From contig CAVIGM010000003.1 of assembly GCA_963642455.1 (NCBI GenBank), positions 1-64,000 on the forward strand: 64,000 nucleotides of DNA, given 5' to 3'. The position numbers were made by a program, and so were the translations under genes. The notes below the pieces were generated by a model. The model was given only the letters and a program-made list of their open reading frames with translations. It searched no databases and had not been told where the DNA came from. Positions 17,193 to 26,337 of this stretch are shown here, piece after piece. The first letter of the stretch is position 1, and each line of letters starts with the position of its first letter. Source of the stretch: Crickella sp963642455. Its GTDB lineage: Bacteria > Bacillota > Clostridia > Peptostreptococcales > Anaerovoracaceae.

Positions 17193-17259
17193 GCTTGCGC
17201 GATACGCTGTCGCTGCTTGCTCTCGCAATATGCTTGCGCAATACGCTGTCGTTGCTTGC
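17193..17259. repeat. 39-bp-period direct repeat upstream of the Nudix gene
   Basis: A 28-bp unit GCTTGCGCRATACGCTGTCG plus YTGCTTGC occurs at 17193-17220 and 17232-17259 with 26 of 28 identities. A further CTCGCAATA piece links them. It fills the spacer upstream of the Nudix start. Confidence 0.85.
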
Positions 17260-17274
17260 CTTTGCTTGCTTTCT

Positions 17275-17598
17275 TCAAATCAGCTCGAGCTCGACGGCAA
17301 GCTGGTAGATGTAGCGCTTCTTCCATTTCCTCCACGTATTGTCGTGGGCGAAATCCGGGAATTTCGTGCCATAAATGATATTGTCCATTACAGCCTCTCG
17401 GTATTCCTCTGGGAGTGCCTCCTTAGCCCTATTTATGGCATCGAGTCTATTTGCGCTGGCTCTTCCTATGGATGACCTATTCGCATTTGCCGCAAGCTCT
17501 TCTAATCTTACTGCATCTCTTGCAAGCCAAAGGCACTGATAATAGACCTCTCTTGGAATATCATAGCTATCAACACCTCTTAGAATTTTCCTTCCCAT
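17275..17598 (-). CDS. Hypothetical protein, 107 aa
   Basis: I do not recognise this protein. It is soluble, rich in Arg, Glu and aromatic residues, with probable helices throughout (YYQCLWLARDAVRLEELAANAN; NRLDAINRAKEALPEEYREAV) and a basic tryptophan-containing end (NTWRKWKKRYIYQLAVELELI). The pattern is loosely like small helix-turn-helix proteins, but there is no firm motif. It lies 8 nt downstream of the PHP gene in the same direction, so it is probably translated from the same mRNA. Codon use matches its neighbours. Confidence 0.65.
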   Translation of the reverse strand: MGRKILRGVDSYDIPREVYYQCLWLARDAVRLEELAANANRSSIGRASANRLDAINRAKEALPEEYREAVMDNIIYGTKFPDFAHDNTWRKWKKRYIYQLAVELELI

Positions 17599-17606
17599 AG
17601 AATCAC

Positions 17607-18422
17607 CTATCTATATATTCTTCTCATATTGTCCCCGTGGAAATCCGAGCCTGTCGTCTTGAGAAGGCCGTATTTGTCGGCATAGTCGATAAGCAGGGCT
17701 CTGTCGTCCGCGTTTGCAGATGGATGATTGCACTCAATTCCATCGATTCCATATTCTCTGAAGCAGTCAAGCAATTTCCTAAGTCTTGGATAGAAATCCT
17801 CTCTTTGCTCGTCTGCTCTAAGTTGCTCCATTGGATGTGCAAGCACAGCCTTGCCTCCCGCCTCATGAATCACCTTTACTATCTCGGCTGAATTCATGGT
17901 CTTCTTCTCGAACCTGCCCATATTGCATTTATCTTCGAAAATCCTCTCAAAGACCTCCTGGACACTTGAGGCGTAACCTTTTCTTACAAGAGCCTTTGCG
18001 AAATGTGGCTTCAAGAGGTATTCGCCTCTTGTTCCGTAAGCAACATCCTCAAGACTCAGCTCATAGCCTGCTTGATTCAAGGTCTTAAGCATATTATTAT
18101 TTCGCTCTTCTCTCCAAGCACGAAGCGTATCGACGGTATCATTAAGTATGCGACTTTGATAATCGAAATCATAAGCTAATATATGAAGCTTCTTGCCAAG
18201 CTCATTTGATGAATCAAATTCAGCTCCGGGAATCAATTCGATGCCTTCAATTGACTTCGCATATTGGTAGGCTTCAAGCGATCCTTTGATCCCGTCATGG
18301 TCGGTTATGGCAATTCTCGTATAGCCTTCTTTCTTCCATCTGTCAACTATCGCGCAAGGATCAAGCTCGCCATCAGAATAAGTCGAATGAATATGTAAAT
18401 CTATCTTTGCTATATTCTCCAT
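17607..18422 (-). CDS. PHP domain metal-dependent phosphoesterase
   Basis: PHP domains bind two or three metal ions and cleave phosphoester bonds. This 271-residue protein shows the motifs DLHIHSTYSDG (HxH, residues 8-18), ITDHDGIKG, the Glu in IPGAEFDS, a central LAHPMEQLRADEQ, and GSDFHGDN at the C terminus. Together these supply a full metal-binding set. The layout matches the YciV/RNase AM-like group that trims 5' ends of RNA or acts on 3',5'-bisphosphonucleotides. The exact substrate is inference. It lies between hpt and the 107-aa gene. Confidence 0.9.
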   Translation of the reverse strand: MENIAKIDLHIHSTYSDGELDPCAIVDRWKKEGYTRIAITDHDGIKGSLEAYQYAKSIEGIELIPGAEFDSSNELGKKLHILAYDFDYQSRILNDTVDTLRAWREERNNNMLKTLNQAGYELSLEDVAYGTRGEYLLKPHFAKALVRKGYASSVQEVFERIFEDKCNMGRFEKKTMNSAEIVKVIHEAGGKAVLAHPMEQLRADEQREDFYPRLRKLLDCFREYGIDGIECNHPSANADDRALLIDYADKYGLLKTTGSDFHGDNMRRIYR

Positions 18423-18478
18423 GCTCTCAAGCCTTCTATGTCATCCATGCTGTTCTAAGCTACCATCGACACCAAATT

Positions 18479-19030
18479 CTAAAGAGCCTCTACATCGTCA
18501 GGCTCGAGATAGCTGATATATGGGAGATTTCTGTATTTCTCGTCATAGTCAAGTCCGTATCCGACTACGAAAAGGTCCTCTATCTCAAAGCCGACATATT
18601 TAGGCTTGATGTCATTCGTTCTTCTTGCTGCTTTGTCGAGCATTGTGCAAATTTCGATGCTCTTAGGATGTCTTTCCTCAAGCTTCTTTACAAGATAAGC
18701 AAGTGTATTTCCTGTATCGATAATATCCTCAACGACAAGAACATGCTTGTTATAAAGATTCTGAGTTGGCTCGAGCGCAATCTTAACGATACCTGAGCTG
18801 ATTGTTGATGAACCATAGCTACTTGCGATTACGAAATCAAAGATTGTATTATTGCTAATGCACTTAGAAAGGTCAGCCATCCAAGGAAGTGATCCCTTCA
18901 ATGTTCCTATAAGAATTATCTCCTCTCCTTCGTAATCCTTGCTGATAAGCTCTCCGAGCTCCTTTGCTCTCTTTCTGATCTGCTTCTCGTCAAAAAGAAC
19001 TTTGCCGACCATTTTTGGTTCCTTGCTCAT
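18479..19030 (-). CDS. hpt: Hypoxanthine phosphoribosyltransferase
   Basis: It salvages hypoxanthine (and often guanine) to the nucleotide using PRPP. The 183-residue size is typical. LVVEDIIDTGNTLAYL is the PRPP-binding loop, IGTLKGSLPWMADL is the N-terminal pyrophosphate-binding loop, and KPKYVGFEIEDLFVVGYGLDYDEKYRNLPYI is the classic C-terminal Hpt block. GGAGG precedes the ATG. The A-rich 94-nt leader upstream is made of ATT/TTA-type tandem repeats. Confidence 0.97.
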   Translation of the reverse strand: MSKEPKMVGKVLFDEKQIRKRAKELGELISKDYEGEEIILIGTLKGSLPWMADLSKCISNNTIFDFVIASSYGSSTISSGIVKIALEPTQNLYNKHVLVVEDIIDTGNTLAYLVKKLEERHPKSIEICTMLDKAARRTNDIKPKYVGFEIEDLFVVGYGLDYDEKYRNLPYISYLEPDDVEAL

Positions 19031-19071
19031 TTCATCCTCCTAAATAATTTCGCTTTGTCTTAAATTCTAAT

Positions 19072-19135
19072 TTATTATTGTTATCTTCTTGATATTCTTA
19101 TTGTTATTGTTATTCTTCTTCTTATTATTGTTGTT
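19072..19135. repeat. Low-complexity TTATTGTTATTCTTC repeats between engB and hpt
   Basis: Imperfect TTATTGTTA / TTCTTCTTA units run from the leader of hpt into the last codons of engB, where they encode the terminal EQQ and stop. Confidence 0.6.
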
Positions 19136-19733
19136 CTGCTTCCTCTGCGGCTGCAAGAAGCTCGCCTAAGGCATCAAGCAAGCTGTCGTGTCCGCTCCTC
19201 TTAAGGGCCGAAACAGGTATTATAATATCCGTCTTATCCATGCCGAGCGTTTCTCTTATGAGCTTGAGATTCTTCTGCTTCTCATTTGCCGACACCTTGT
19301 CAGCCTTAGTTGCAACAACGATGCCGCTTAGCCCGTAATATTTAAGGTAATCGTACATCTGAACATCCTGTGCAGATGGCTTATGCCTTATGTCGACAAG
19401 CTGAACTACCTTGAGGAGCTTCTCCCTGTTCTCAAGGTAATTCTCCATCATCTCGCCCCACTTCTCGCTCTCGCTCTTAGAGACCTTCGCATAGCCGTAG
19501 CCTGGCAGGTCAACTATGCGAAAGTCATCATTGCATAAATAGAAATTTATTGTCCTCGTCTTCCCGGGGCTTCCCGAGACTCTCGCGAGGCTCTTTCTTC
19601 CTGTAATCAGATTGAGAAGCGAAGACTTGCCAACATTCGACCTTCCCGCAAAGGCAATCTCATATTTGTCCTCAGCAGGATACTGCGAAGGCTTAACCGC
19701 AACACATTCAAGCTCTGACTTATTTATCTTCAT
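19125..19733 (-). CDS. engB: Ribosome biogenesis GTP-binding protein EngB (YsxC/YihA)
   Basis: This is an essential GTPase in 50S subunit assembly. The 202-residue protein has G1 GRSNVGKSSLLN (residues 30-41), G2 T in PGKTRTINFYL, G3 DLPGYGYAKV and G4 TKADKVS, the usual set. Its start overlaps the 3' end of lon by 14 nt, giving translational coupling. The order lon-engB is conserved in Firmicutes. Confidence 0.97.
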   Translation of the reverse strand: MKINKSELECVAVKPSQYPAEDKYEIAFAGRSNVGKSSLLNLITGRKSLARVSGSPGKTRTINFYLCNDDFRIVDLPGYGYAKVSKSESEKWGEMMENYLENREKLLKVVQLVDIRHKPSAQDVQMYDYLKYYGLSGIVVATKADKVSANEKQKNLKLIRETLGMDKTDIIIPVSALKRSGHDSLLDALGELLAAAEEAEQQ

Positions 19734-22041
19734 CGATGATTATCTCCTTGAGGGCATCCTCAACCGTATCGATAAGTACGAATTCGATTTGCTTGTTAAG
19801 CTGAATAGGGATATCCTTGATATCCGGCTCGTTCTCTCTTGGAATCAAGATTCTTGTAATTCCCTGTCTGTAAGCTGCCAGAGCCTTCTCCTTGAGTCCT
19901 CCAATCTTGAGCACCCTTCCGCGAAGTGTGATTTCTCCTGTCATTGCGATATTCCGTCTTGCTTTTTTCTCTGAGAGACAGGAATACAGCGCACAGAACA
20001 TTGTCACACCAGCTGATGGTCCGTCCTTAGGAGTTGCACCCTCTGGGATATGAATCTGAATATCGTAATCCTTGAAATATTCGTCAGGAATATTGTGTTC
20101 CTTTGCAATTGAGCGAATATAGCCAAGAGCTGTTGTTGCAGATTCCTTCATTACATCGCCCATCTGACCTGTGAGAATGAGCTTGCCTGTTCCAGGCATC
20201 TTGACTGTCTCGATTTCGAGAGTTACTCCGCCGACACTTGTCCATGCCATACCTGTCGTTGTTCCGACTGCAGGTGCAAGGTCTGCCATATCCTCTGAAT
20301 ATATCCTCTTGCCGAGGTATTTCTCAAGATTTCTTGGCATGATGCGATAAGGCTTCTTCTTCTCTGTTACAAGACGCTTAGCAATCTTGCGGCAGATATT
20401 TGCTATCTCTCTTTCGAGATTACGCACGCCGGCCTCTCTTGTATAATAGTTGATGATTTCTCTTATCGCCTCTTCATTGAATACAAGCTGAGATTCTCTG
20501 ATTGAATGCTCCTTAAGCTGCTTAGGAATAAGGAAATTCTGCGCGATGCTTACCTTCTCATCCTCAATATAGCTTGAGAGCTCAATTACTTCCATTCTGT
20601 CAAGAAGAGGAGCTGGTATTGTCGAGGTCGTATTTGCCGTTGTAATGAACATAACTTTCGACAAATCGAAAGGTATCTCAAGGTATCTGTCTGTGAAGCT
20701 GCTATTCTGCTCAGGGTCTAATACCTCAAGAAGCGCGGATGCTGGGTCTCCTCTGAAATCCGAGCCGATTTTGTCAATCTCATCGAAAAGGAAGAGCGGG
20801 TTATTCGTACCAGACTCGATTATTCCGTTGATTACTCTTCCCGGGATTGCTCCGACATAGGTTCTTCTGTGGCCTCTAATCTCTGACTCATCAGTTACGC
20901 CGCCAAGCGACATTCTGACAAATTCCCTATTTGTAGCATGAGCTATCGACCTTGCAATAGAGGTCTTTCCAACTCCTGGAGGGCCTACAAGACAAAGAAT
21001 AGGCGCCTTTGAGCCTTTAGTGAGCTGCATTACGGCAAGGCTCTCTATGATTCTTTCCTTGACATTCTTGAGTCCGTAATGTTCCGCGTCGAGAATCTTC
21101 TCAGCCTTCTTGATGCTTGTGCTGACCTTCGATGATTCATTCCATGGCAGAGAAAGAACGGTCTCAATATATGTCCTTGATACATTTGCATCAGGGCTCA
21201 TAGTGTGCATCTTGGAGAACTTGTCGATCTCCTTGCGCATCTTTGTATCTACCCTCTCAGGGAGCTTAAGCTCATCAAGCTTCTCGAGCCATTGCTTCGC
21301 CTCGTCGTCAGAATCCTCATCTTCTCCGAGCTCCTTCTTGATTTCCTGAAGCTGCTCTCTGAGATAATATTCCTTCTGACTGCGGTTCATATTCTTCGCA
21401 ACTCTATTCTTGATTTTCTTTGCGAGGGAAAGAATCTGGTTCTCGTTGCTTATCATCTCGATGAGCTGCTCAATTCTAAGCTGAACCGAATCAATTTCGA
21501 GAAGTGTCTGCTTGAATTCGAAATCTATCTCGATTTCGCCGGCAATCGTATTGCAGAGCAAGGATGGGTCATCTATTCCATCTATCAGAGCTCTTGCTGC
21601 TGCCTCTCCGGTATTACTCAACTCAATATACTTAAGAAAACTCTTCTTAAGTACTCTAAGTAGGGCCTGTGTGTTAAGGTCTTCAAGATTATTGTCGGTC
21701 TCAGGTGCTATCTCATATGTGCAGCTAAGCATCTTGTCATCATCAAAGAAATCGTTGAGTCTGACTCTCTCCTCACAATCAGCAAGCACCCTGACATATT
21801 CATTTTGGTGTTTTACCACCTGCCTTAATCTAAGAAGTATTCCGGTCTTGTAGCAATCATCCTCACAAGGGTCATTTACCTCTATATCTTTCTGCGTTAC
21901 AGCGACAATATATTTATCGCTATTCATTGCAGTGTCGATAGCTACAAGTGATTTGTCTCTTCCTATATCAAAGCCTACGATATTCCCTGGGAAAAAGACC
22001 TGTCCTCTTAATGCAATTAAAGGTGTTCTGTTATCTTCCAT
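19720..22041 (-). CDS. lon: ATP-dependent protease La (Lon)
   Basis: Lon degrades misfolded and regulatory proteins in the cytosol. The 773-residue protein has the N-terminal substrate-binding domain (PLIALRGQVFFPGNIVGFDIGR), an AAA+ module with Walker A GPPGVGKTSIAR and Walker B LFLFDEIDKIG, and the C-terminal Ser-Lys protease with PKDGPSAGVTM (catalytic Ser) and KIGGLKEKALAAYRQG (catalytic Lys). The size and order are normal for LonA. GGAGG lies before the ATG. A -10 TATAAT sits 28 nt upstream of the start codon. Confidence 0.98.
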   Translation of the reverse strand: MEDNRTPLIALRGQVFFPGNIVGFDIGRDKSLVAIDTAMNSDKYIVAVTQKDIEVNDPCEDDCYKTGILLRLRQVVKHQNEYVRVLADCEERVRLNDFFDDDKMLSCTYEIAPETDNNLEDLNTQALLRVLKKSFLKYIELSNTGEAAARALIDGIDDPSLLCNTIAGEIEIDFEFKQTLLEIDSVQLRIEQLIEMISNENQILSLAKKIKNRVAKNMNRSQKEYYLREQLQEIKKELGEDEDSDDEAKQWLEKLDELKLPERVDTKMRKEIDKFSKMHTMSPDANVSRTYIETVLSLPWNESSKVSTSIKKAEKILDAEHYGLKNVKERIIESLAVMQLTKGSKAPILCLVGPPGVGKTSIARSIAHATNREFVRMSLGGVTDESEIRGHRRTYVGAIPGRVINGIIESGTNNPLFLFDEIDKIGSDFRGDPASALLEVLDPEQNSSFTDRYLEIPFDLSKVMFITTANTTSTIPAPLLDRMEVIELSSYIEDEKVSIAQNFLIPKQLKEHSIRESQLVFNEEAIREIINYYTREAGVRNLEREIANICRKIAKRLVTEKKKPYRIMPRNLEKYLGKRIYSEDMADLAPAVGTTTGMAWTSVGGVTLEIETVKMPGTGKLILTGQMGDVMKESATTALGYIRSIAKEHNIPDEYFKDYDIQIHIPEGATPKDGPSAGVTMFCALYSCLSEKKARRNIAMTGEITLRGRVLKIGGLKEKALAAYRQGITRILIPRENEPDIKDIPIQLNKQIEFVLIDTVEDALKEIIIDEDK

Positions 22042-22069
22042 TCGACTGAAATCCTCCTTTACTATTCAT

Positions 22070-22137
22070 ATTATACCGACATTTTATGATACGTTCGAAA
22101 TTTTTATACCGAATAGGCGGCATACGTTGAAATTTCC
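22070..22137 (-). promoter_or_regulatory. Promoter region of lon with paired direct repeats
   Basis: A -10 TATAAT lies at 22075-22070 (minus strand) without a clear -35. Upstream, the forward-strand sequence ATACGTTCGAAATTT (22089-22103) recurs as ATACGTTGAAATTT near 22123-22136. A GGCGGCA/TGCCGCC foldback adjoins the clpX stop. The repeats could be an operator; they match neither the CIRCE nor the CtsR consensus. Confidence 0.5.
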
Positions 22138-22169
22138 GCTTGCCGCCCATTTTTTTCTCTCTCTATAAC

Positions 22170-23432
22170 TTACTTCTGCTTCTCCTCAAGAAGCGGTCTT
22201 GCTCCACTTACCACAACGTCCTTAGTGATTGTGCACTTGCCTATCTCTGGCCTGGATGGAAGCTCATACATGATATCTGTCATCATGCTCTCAAAAATAC
22301 CTCTCAAGCCTCTTGCTCCAGTCTTGAGTTCGAGTGCCTTGTCGGCTATTGCAGTGATTGCCTCGTCAGTAACCACAAGCTCCACATCATCCATCGACAT
22401 AAGCTTCGCGTACTGCTTGATAATAGAGTTCTTAGGCTCTCTGATAATTCTCTCAAGAGCCTGCTCGCTTAACTCGCTTAGAGAAACAATCATTGGAAGT
22501 CTTCCGATAAGCTCAGGAATGATTCCGTATCTCAGAAGATCCTCAGGCTCAACCTTGAGAAGAATATCGTTCTCTGTAAGCTGCTCATTGTCTTCTTCTG
22601 AGTTAGACGAATTGAAGCCTATTACCTTATCGCCAAGTCGCCTTTTGATAATGGTTGACAGTCCCATGAAGGCTCCGCCGCATATAAAGAGCACATTCTT
22701 TGTATCGAAATGAATGAACTCCTGCATTGGATGCTTCCTTCCGCCCTGAGGTGGAACATTTGCAACGGTTCCCTCGATAATCTTCAAAAGCGCCTGCTGA
22801 ACGCCCTCGCCACTTACATCTCTTGTGATGGACATGTTCTCGGACTTGCGGGCTATCTTGTCGATTTCGTCTATATAGATTATGCCCCTCTCGGCTCTTT
22901 CGAGGTCGCCATCTGCTGCCTGATATAATCTCAAGAGAATATTCTCAACGTCCTCTCCGACATAGCCGGCCTCTGTAAGCGTTGTCGCATCTACGATTGC
23001 AAAAGGAACATTCAGAGTCCTTGCAAGTGTCTGTGCAAGCAAGGTCTTGCCGCTTCCTGTAGGTCCGAGAAGAAGGATGTTGCTCTTCTGAATCTCAACA
23101 TCGTCCTTGTTATTGCCTCGGCTCTCAAGATATCTGATTCTCTTATAGTGATTGTAGACTGCAACCGCAAGAGCCTTCTTAGCAGGCTCCTGCTCAATTA
23201 CATATTCGGATAATTCCTCGAAAATTTGCTCAGGCTTAGGAAGCTTCTCAAGTCTCTTAGGTGCAATAGCTTCGCGGTTCTCTTTGCAGAGATCAACGCA
23301 TAGCTCTACGCACTCATCGCAGATATATACACCTGGGCCTACTATGATTTTCTTGACCTCGTCATTTGTCTTTCCGCAGAAAGAGCAGACTAGTCCTTTG
23401 CCATTTCCCGATGTCTTTGTACTCTTAGCCAC
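22170..23432 (-). CDS. clpX: ATP-dependent Clp protease ATP-binding subunit ClpX
   Basis: ClpX is the AAA+ unfoldase that feeds substrates to ClpP. The 420-residue protein has the N-terminal C4 zinc finger (CSFCGKTN, CDECVELC), Walker A LLGPTGSGKTLLAQ, Walker B IIYIDEIDKIARK, the pore region, and the IGF-like ClpP-docking loop reading VIGFNS (near residue 271). Sensor 2 GARGLRGI is present. It lies directly downstream of clpP in transcription order and shares the tig-clpP-clpX-lon-engB arrangement. Confidence 0.98.
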   Translation of the reverse strand: MAKSTKTSGNGKGLVCSFCGKTNDEVKKIIVGPGVYICDECVELCVDLCKENREAIAPKRLEKLPKPEQIFEELSEYVIEQEPAKKALAVAVYNHYKRIRYLESRGNNKDDVEIQKSNILLLGPTGSGKTLLAQTLARTLNVPFAIVDATTLTEAGYVGEDVENILLRLYQAADGDLERAERGIIYIDEIDKIARKSENMSITRDVSGEGVQQALLKIIEGTVANVPPQGGRKHPMQEFIHFDTKNVLFICGGAFMGLSTIIKRRLGDKVIGFNSSNSEEDNEQLTENDILLKVEPEDLLRYGIIPELIGRLPMIVSLSELSEQALERIIREPKNSIIKQYAKLMSMDDVELVVTDEAITAIADKALELKTGARGLRGIFESMMTDIMYELPSRPEIGKCTITKDVVVSGARPLLEEKQK

Positions 23433-23446
23433 ATTAACTCCTTTAT

Positions 23447-23514
23447 CGCTGTTGTTGCTGTTGCTGCCGATATTGTTGTTGCTGCCGATATTGCTACCGC
23501 TATCGCTATCGCTT
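23447..23514. repeat. TTGTTGCTGCCGATA repeats between clpP and clpX
   Basis: Two near-identical TTGTTG-type units each ending TTGCTGCCGATA, followed by CGCTATCGCTATCGCTT, fill the spacer and run into the clpP stop codon. Confidence 0.65.
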
Positions 23515-24084
23515 CAATACTTCATCGATAATTCCATATTTAACAGCCTCATCAGCTGACATGAAATTATCTCTATCGGTATCCTTCTCAATGGTCTTAA
23601 GGCTCTGCCCTGTATTCTCAGCGAGAATCTTATGGAGCTTAGCCTTAGTCTTCATCATCCAGTCAGCCTGAATCTTAATATCTGATGCCTGACCTTGCGC
23701 TCCGCCGAGAGGTTGATGAATCATAATCTCTGCATTTGGAAGAGCAAATCTCTTGCCCTTTGTTCCTGCGGAGAGGAGCACTGCGCCCATGCTTGCAGCC
23801 ATACCTACACAAATCGTGCAAATATCTGGCTTAACATATTTCATGGTATCATAGATAGCCATTCCGGCAGTTACTACGCCACCCGGAGAATTGATATATA
23901 TATTGATATCCTTCTCTGGATCTTGTGCCTCGAGGAAAAGAAGCTGCGCAACAACAAGGCTTGCTACGTGGTCGTTAATCTCCTCATCAATGAAGACGAT
24001 TCTGTCCTGCAGAAGTCTTGAATAAATGTCATAGCTTCTTTCGCCGCTGCTGGTCTGCTCAATAACATAAGGTACGTAATTCAT
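23506..24084 (-). CDS. clpP: ATP-dependent Clp protease proteolytic subunit
   Basis: This serine protease forms the tetradecameric chamber partnered with ClpX. The 192-residue protein has the triad in context: Ser in GMAASMGAVLLSAG, His in MIHQPLGGAQGQ, and Asp in TDRDNFMS. The N terminus MNYVPYVIEQTSSGERSYDIYSRLL is the usual axial-loop region, and INSPGGVVTAG is conserved. It follows tig in transcription order by about 95 nt. Confidence 0.98.
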   Translation of the reverse strand: MNYVPYVIEQTSSGERSYDIYSRLLQDRIVFIDEEINDHVASLVVAQLLFLEAQDPEKDINIYINSPGGVVTAGMAIYDTMKYVKPDICTICVGMAASMGAVLLSAGTKGKRFALPNAEIMIHQPLGGAQGQASDIKIQADWMMKTKAKLHKILAENTGQSLKTIEKDTDRDNFMSADEAVKYGIIDEVLKR

Positions 24085-24114
24085 AATTCCCTCTCTAATT
24101 TATCTCTTGGTCAT

Positions 24115-24184
24115 CTTGAATTCAGATTGAATTCCGCTCGAGTTCGGCTTGAATTCGTCTCGCGAATTGTCTTGCGAATTATTC
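24115..24184. repeat. GAATTC/CTTGAATT-type repeats between tig and clpP
   Basis: Variants of CTTGAATTC, ATTGAATTCC, CTTGAATTCG and CTTGCGAATT follow one another, from the leader of clpP into the stop codon of tig. Confidence 0.6.
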
Positions 24185-25498
24185 AGCCTTGTCTGTTACG
24201 GTCTCAACAGGCTCGCCCTTAACAGCGTTCTTGTAGATAAGGTCGATAGCCTTCTTAGTCTGAACATCCTCTGCGAAATATTTCTCAGCAGTAGTTCCAA
24301 CCATTTCCTTAACCTGCTCTGCAGTCTGGCCATACTGTGCGCCAAATTCTGCCATCATGTCATTGATCTCTTCTTCAGAAGCCTCAATGTTCTCTATTCT
24401 AATAATGTTCTTAAGAAGGATTCTTGTGATAACTCTCTTAAGAGCATCAGGTCTCATATCCTCGCGGAAATCTCCGATGTTCTTGCCCATCCAGTTCAGA
24501 TAGTCGTCAAGCTTAAGGCCCTGATATGACAGCTGCTGGTTCATCTCATATACCATATTGTCAATCTCGCCCTCAATCATAGCTACAGGTGGCTCAATCT
24601 GGTTAGCATTGTAAAGTGCTTCTAATGCTCTATCCTTCATGATGCTCTCGTCTCTCTCGTCAGCCTTCTTCTGAAGCTGCTTCTTAAGATCCTTCTTGTA
24701 ATCAGCAAGTGTCTCGAAATCACTTACATCGCTTGCAAGCTCGTCATCGATTGCTGGCAGAATTTCTTCTTTAATCTCATGAATCTTAGTCTTGAAGAGA
24801 GCTTCCTTACCTGCGAGCTCCTCAGCATGATAGTCTGTTGGGAATGTAACAAGTACATCAACATCATCTCCTGCGTCCTTCTCTGTGAGCTGATCCTCGA
24901 AGCCTGCGATGAACTGGCCGCTTCCAAGCTTAAGCTCGAAATTATCAGCTGTGCCGCCCTGGAATTCTTCGCCATCAACAGATCCAACGAAGTCGATAAT
25001 TACAGTGTCGCCAAGCTTAGACTTTCTGTCCGTAACAGTCTCCATTCTGCCCTGGCTCTTCTGAACTTTCTCAAGCTCTTCATTAACTTCCTTAGCTCCA
25101 ATCTTGGTTACGATATTCTCAATCTCAAGGCCCTTGTAATCCTTAACATCGATTTCTGGAAAACCTGCAACAGTTACTTTAACAAGCACGTCCTCGCCCT
25201 TTACGATATCGTTAAGCTCAATCTTTGGTTGGTCGATAGCCTCGATATCAAGCTCGTTAAGTGCATCATAGTAGCCCTTGTCGAAAAGAGCATTCAGAGC
25301 GTCGTTATAGAAAACATCTGCGCCATAGTAGCTCTCGATGATCTTTCTTGGTGCTTTTCCCTTGCGGAAACCATCGATAGAGAATTGTCCTCTGTTCTTC
25401 TTGTAGGACTTGTTAATCTCCTCTTCAAATTCCTCATTTGAGAAAGCAATCTCAAATTCGTAAGTGCTGCCATCCTTTGAAATCAGTGTGGTCTTCAT
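24179..25498 (-). CDS. tig: Trigger factor chaperone
   Basis: Trigger factor is the ribosome-bound chaperone and peptidyl-prolyl isomerase that meets nascent chains. The 439-residue protein has the ribosome-binding region (FRKGKAPRKIIESYYG, the GFRxGxxP signature), a central FKBP domain (GDTVIIDFVGSVDGEEFQGGTADNFELKLGSGQFI), and a long helical C-terminal chaperone region. GGAGG precedes the ATG. It is the first gene of the tig-clpP-clpX-lon-engB block. Confidence 0.98.
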   Translation of the reverse strand: MKTTLISKDGSTYEFEIAFSNEEFEEEINKSYKKNRGQFSIDGFRKGKAPRKIIESYYGADVFYNDALNALFDKGYYDALNELDIEAIDQPKIELNDIVKGEDVLVKVTVAGFPEIDVKDYKGLEIENIVTKIGAKEVNEELEKVQKSQGRMETVTDRKSKLGDTVIIDFVGSVDGEEFQGGTADNFELKLGSGQFIAGFEDQLTEKDAGDDVDVLVTFPTDYHAEELAGKEALFKTKIHEIKEEILPAIDDELASDVSDFETLADYKKDLKKQLQKKADERDESIMKDRALEALYNANQIEPPVAMIEGEIDNMVYEMNQQLSYQGLKLDDYLNWMGKNIGDFREDMRPDALKRVITRILLKNIIRIENIEASEEEINDMMAEFGAQYGQTAEQVKEMVGTTAEKYFAEDVQTKKAIDLIYKNAVKGEPVETVTDKAE

Positions 25499-25529
25499 TT
25501 GTATTATTCCTCCTAAGTCTATAAAAGAT

Positions 25530-25618
25530 TCACTGTTAATGTTATGTATTTGTATATATAAATAATTATCTAATTGACTGATTATCTATTCATATCTATT
25601 CATAACTATTTATAACTA
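25530..25618. promoter_or_regulatory. AT-rich leader/promoter region of tig
   Basis: The stretch is very AT-rich with TCTATTCATA units repeated two to three times and several TATA-like hexamers on the minus strand. It must hold the promoter of the tig block, but I cannot pick one -10/-35 pair with confidence. Confidence 0.35.
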
Positions 25619-26230
25619 TTATTGAAAAGCCCTTTGCAATTTGGAAAATTTCTCAGGCTCGAGCTTGTATTTCCTTGCAATATCCGTTGCAAGCTTCTTG
25701 AAGTCCTCTTCATCGCCGTAATACCATTCAATCTCAAGTTCGAGAATCGGTACGTCTCCGGCCTTCCTTCTTATCGCCCCATCATCGAGCGAAATCGCGC
25801 TTATTGATTTGCCCGTATCGAAGATAGCCTGTTTTCTTAGAAAATCCATCTCGACCACCTTCCGAAGTTGCTTATTACCAGCGGCCTTTTGCAATACCTC
25901 GTACGCACCGCTTGAAGCGAAGGCTTCGATGTTAGGTCTTTGGGCGAACTTCTCATCGCTGATATAAAGATTGAATTCCTCTCGTACATGCAAGCCGTCA
26001 ACAACCTTGTTGTCCCACTTGATGGTCGCGATTATTCGGTCGTTCTCATATCTGATTCTGTATGCGATACCCCTTTTGCGCAAATCCTCGTCTTCCGTGT
26101 CGAAATAGACAGCATGCATTCTCAGCTCTTCAACGCTCTTGTTCTTAAGAAAAGGTCCGAATTCCTCATCCCTTAGAATCTCAGAAAACACAGCGGTGTC
26201 TGTTGCACGGTACTTGTATTCTGTTTCCAT
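25619..26230 (-). CDS. CYTH domain protein (triphosphate tunnel metalloenzyme)
   Basis: The 203-residue protein starts METEYKYRATD, the ExExK motif of CYTH/triphosphate-tunnel enzymes, which hydrolyse inorganic triphosphate or act on nucleoside triphosphates with Mg2+. Further tunnel strands are visible (YFDTEDEDLRKRGIAYRIRYEND, ATIKWDN, EFNLYI, LELEIEWYYGDEEDF). I start at the second ATG because GAGGAG lies 8 nt before it. The longer form from 26257 would start in the ribosome site region and break the N-terminal motif context. The substrate is unknown. Confidence 0.88.
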   Translation of the reverse strand: METEYKYRATDTAVFSEILRDEEFGPFLKNKSVEELRMHAVYFDTEDEDLRKRGIAYRIRYENDRIIATIKWDNKVVDGLHVREEFNLYISDEKFAQRPNIEAFASSGAYEVLQKAAGNKQLRKVVEMDFLRKQAIFDTGKSISAISLDDGAIRRKAGDVPILELEIEWYYGDEEDFKKLATDIARKYKLEPEKFSKLQRAFQ

Positions 26231-26337
26231 ATAATCTCCTCGGTTAATTTCTCGCAAATTAGCCTAACAATTATACATTAAAGGAGAGTATTCATTCAAG
26301 CATTATCGCAATTCAAATCCTAAATCAGATGCTTAAT

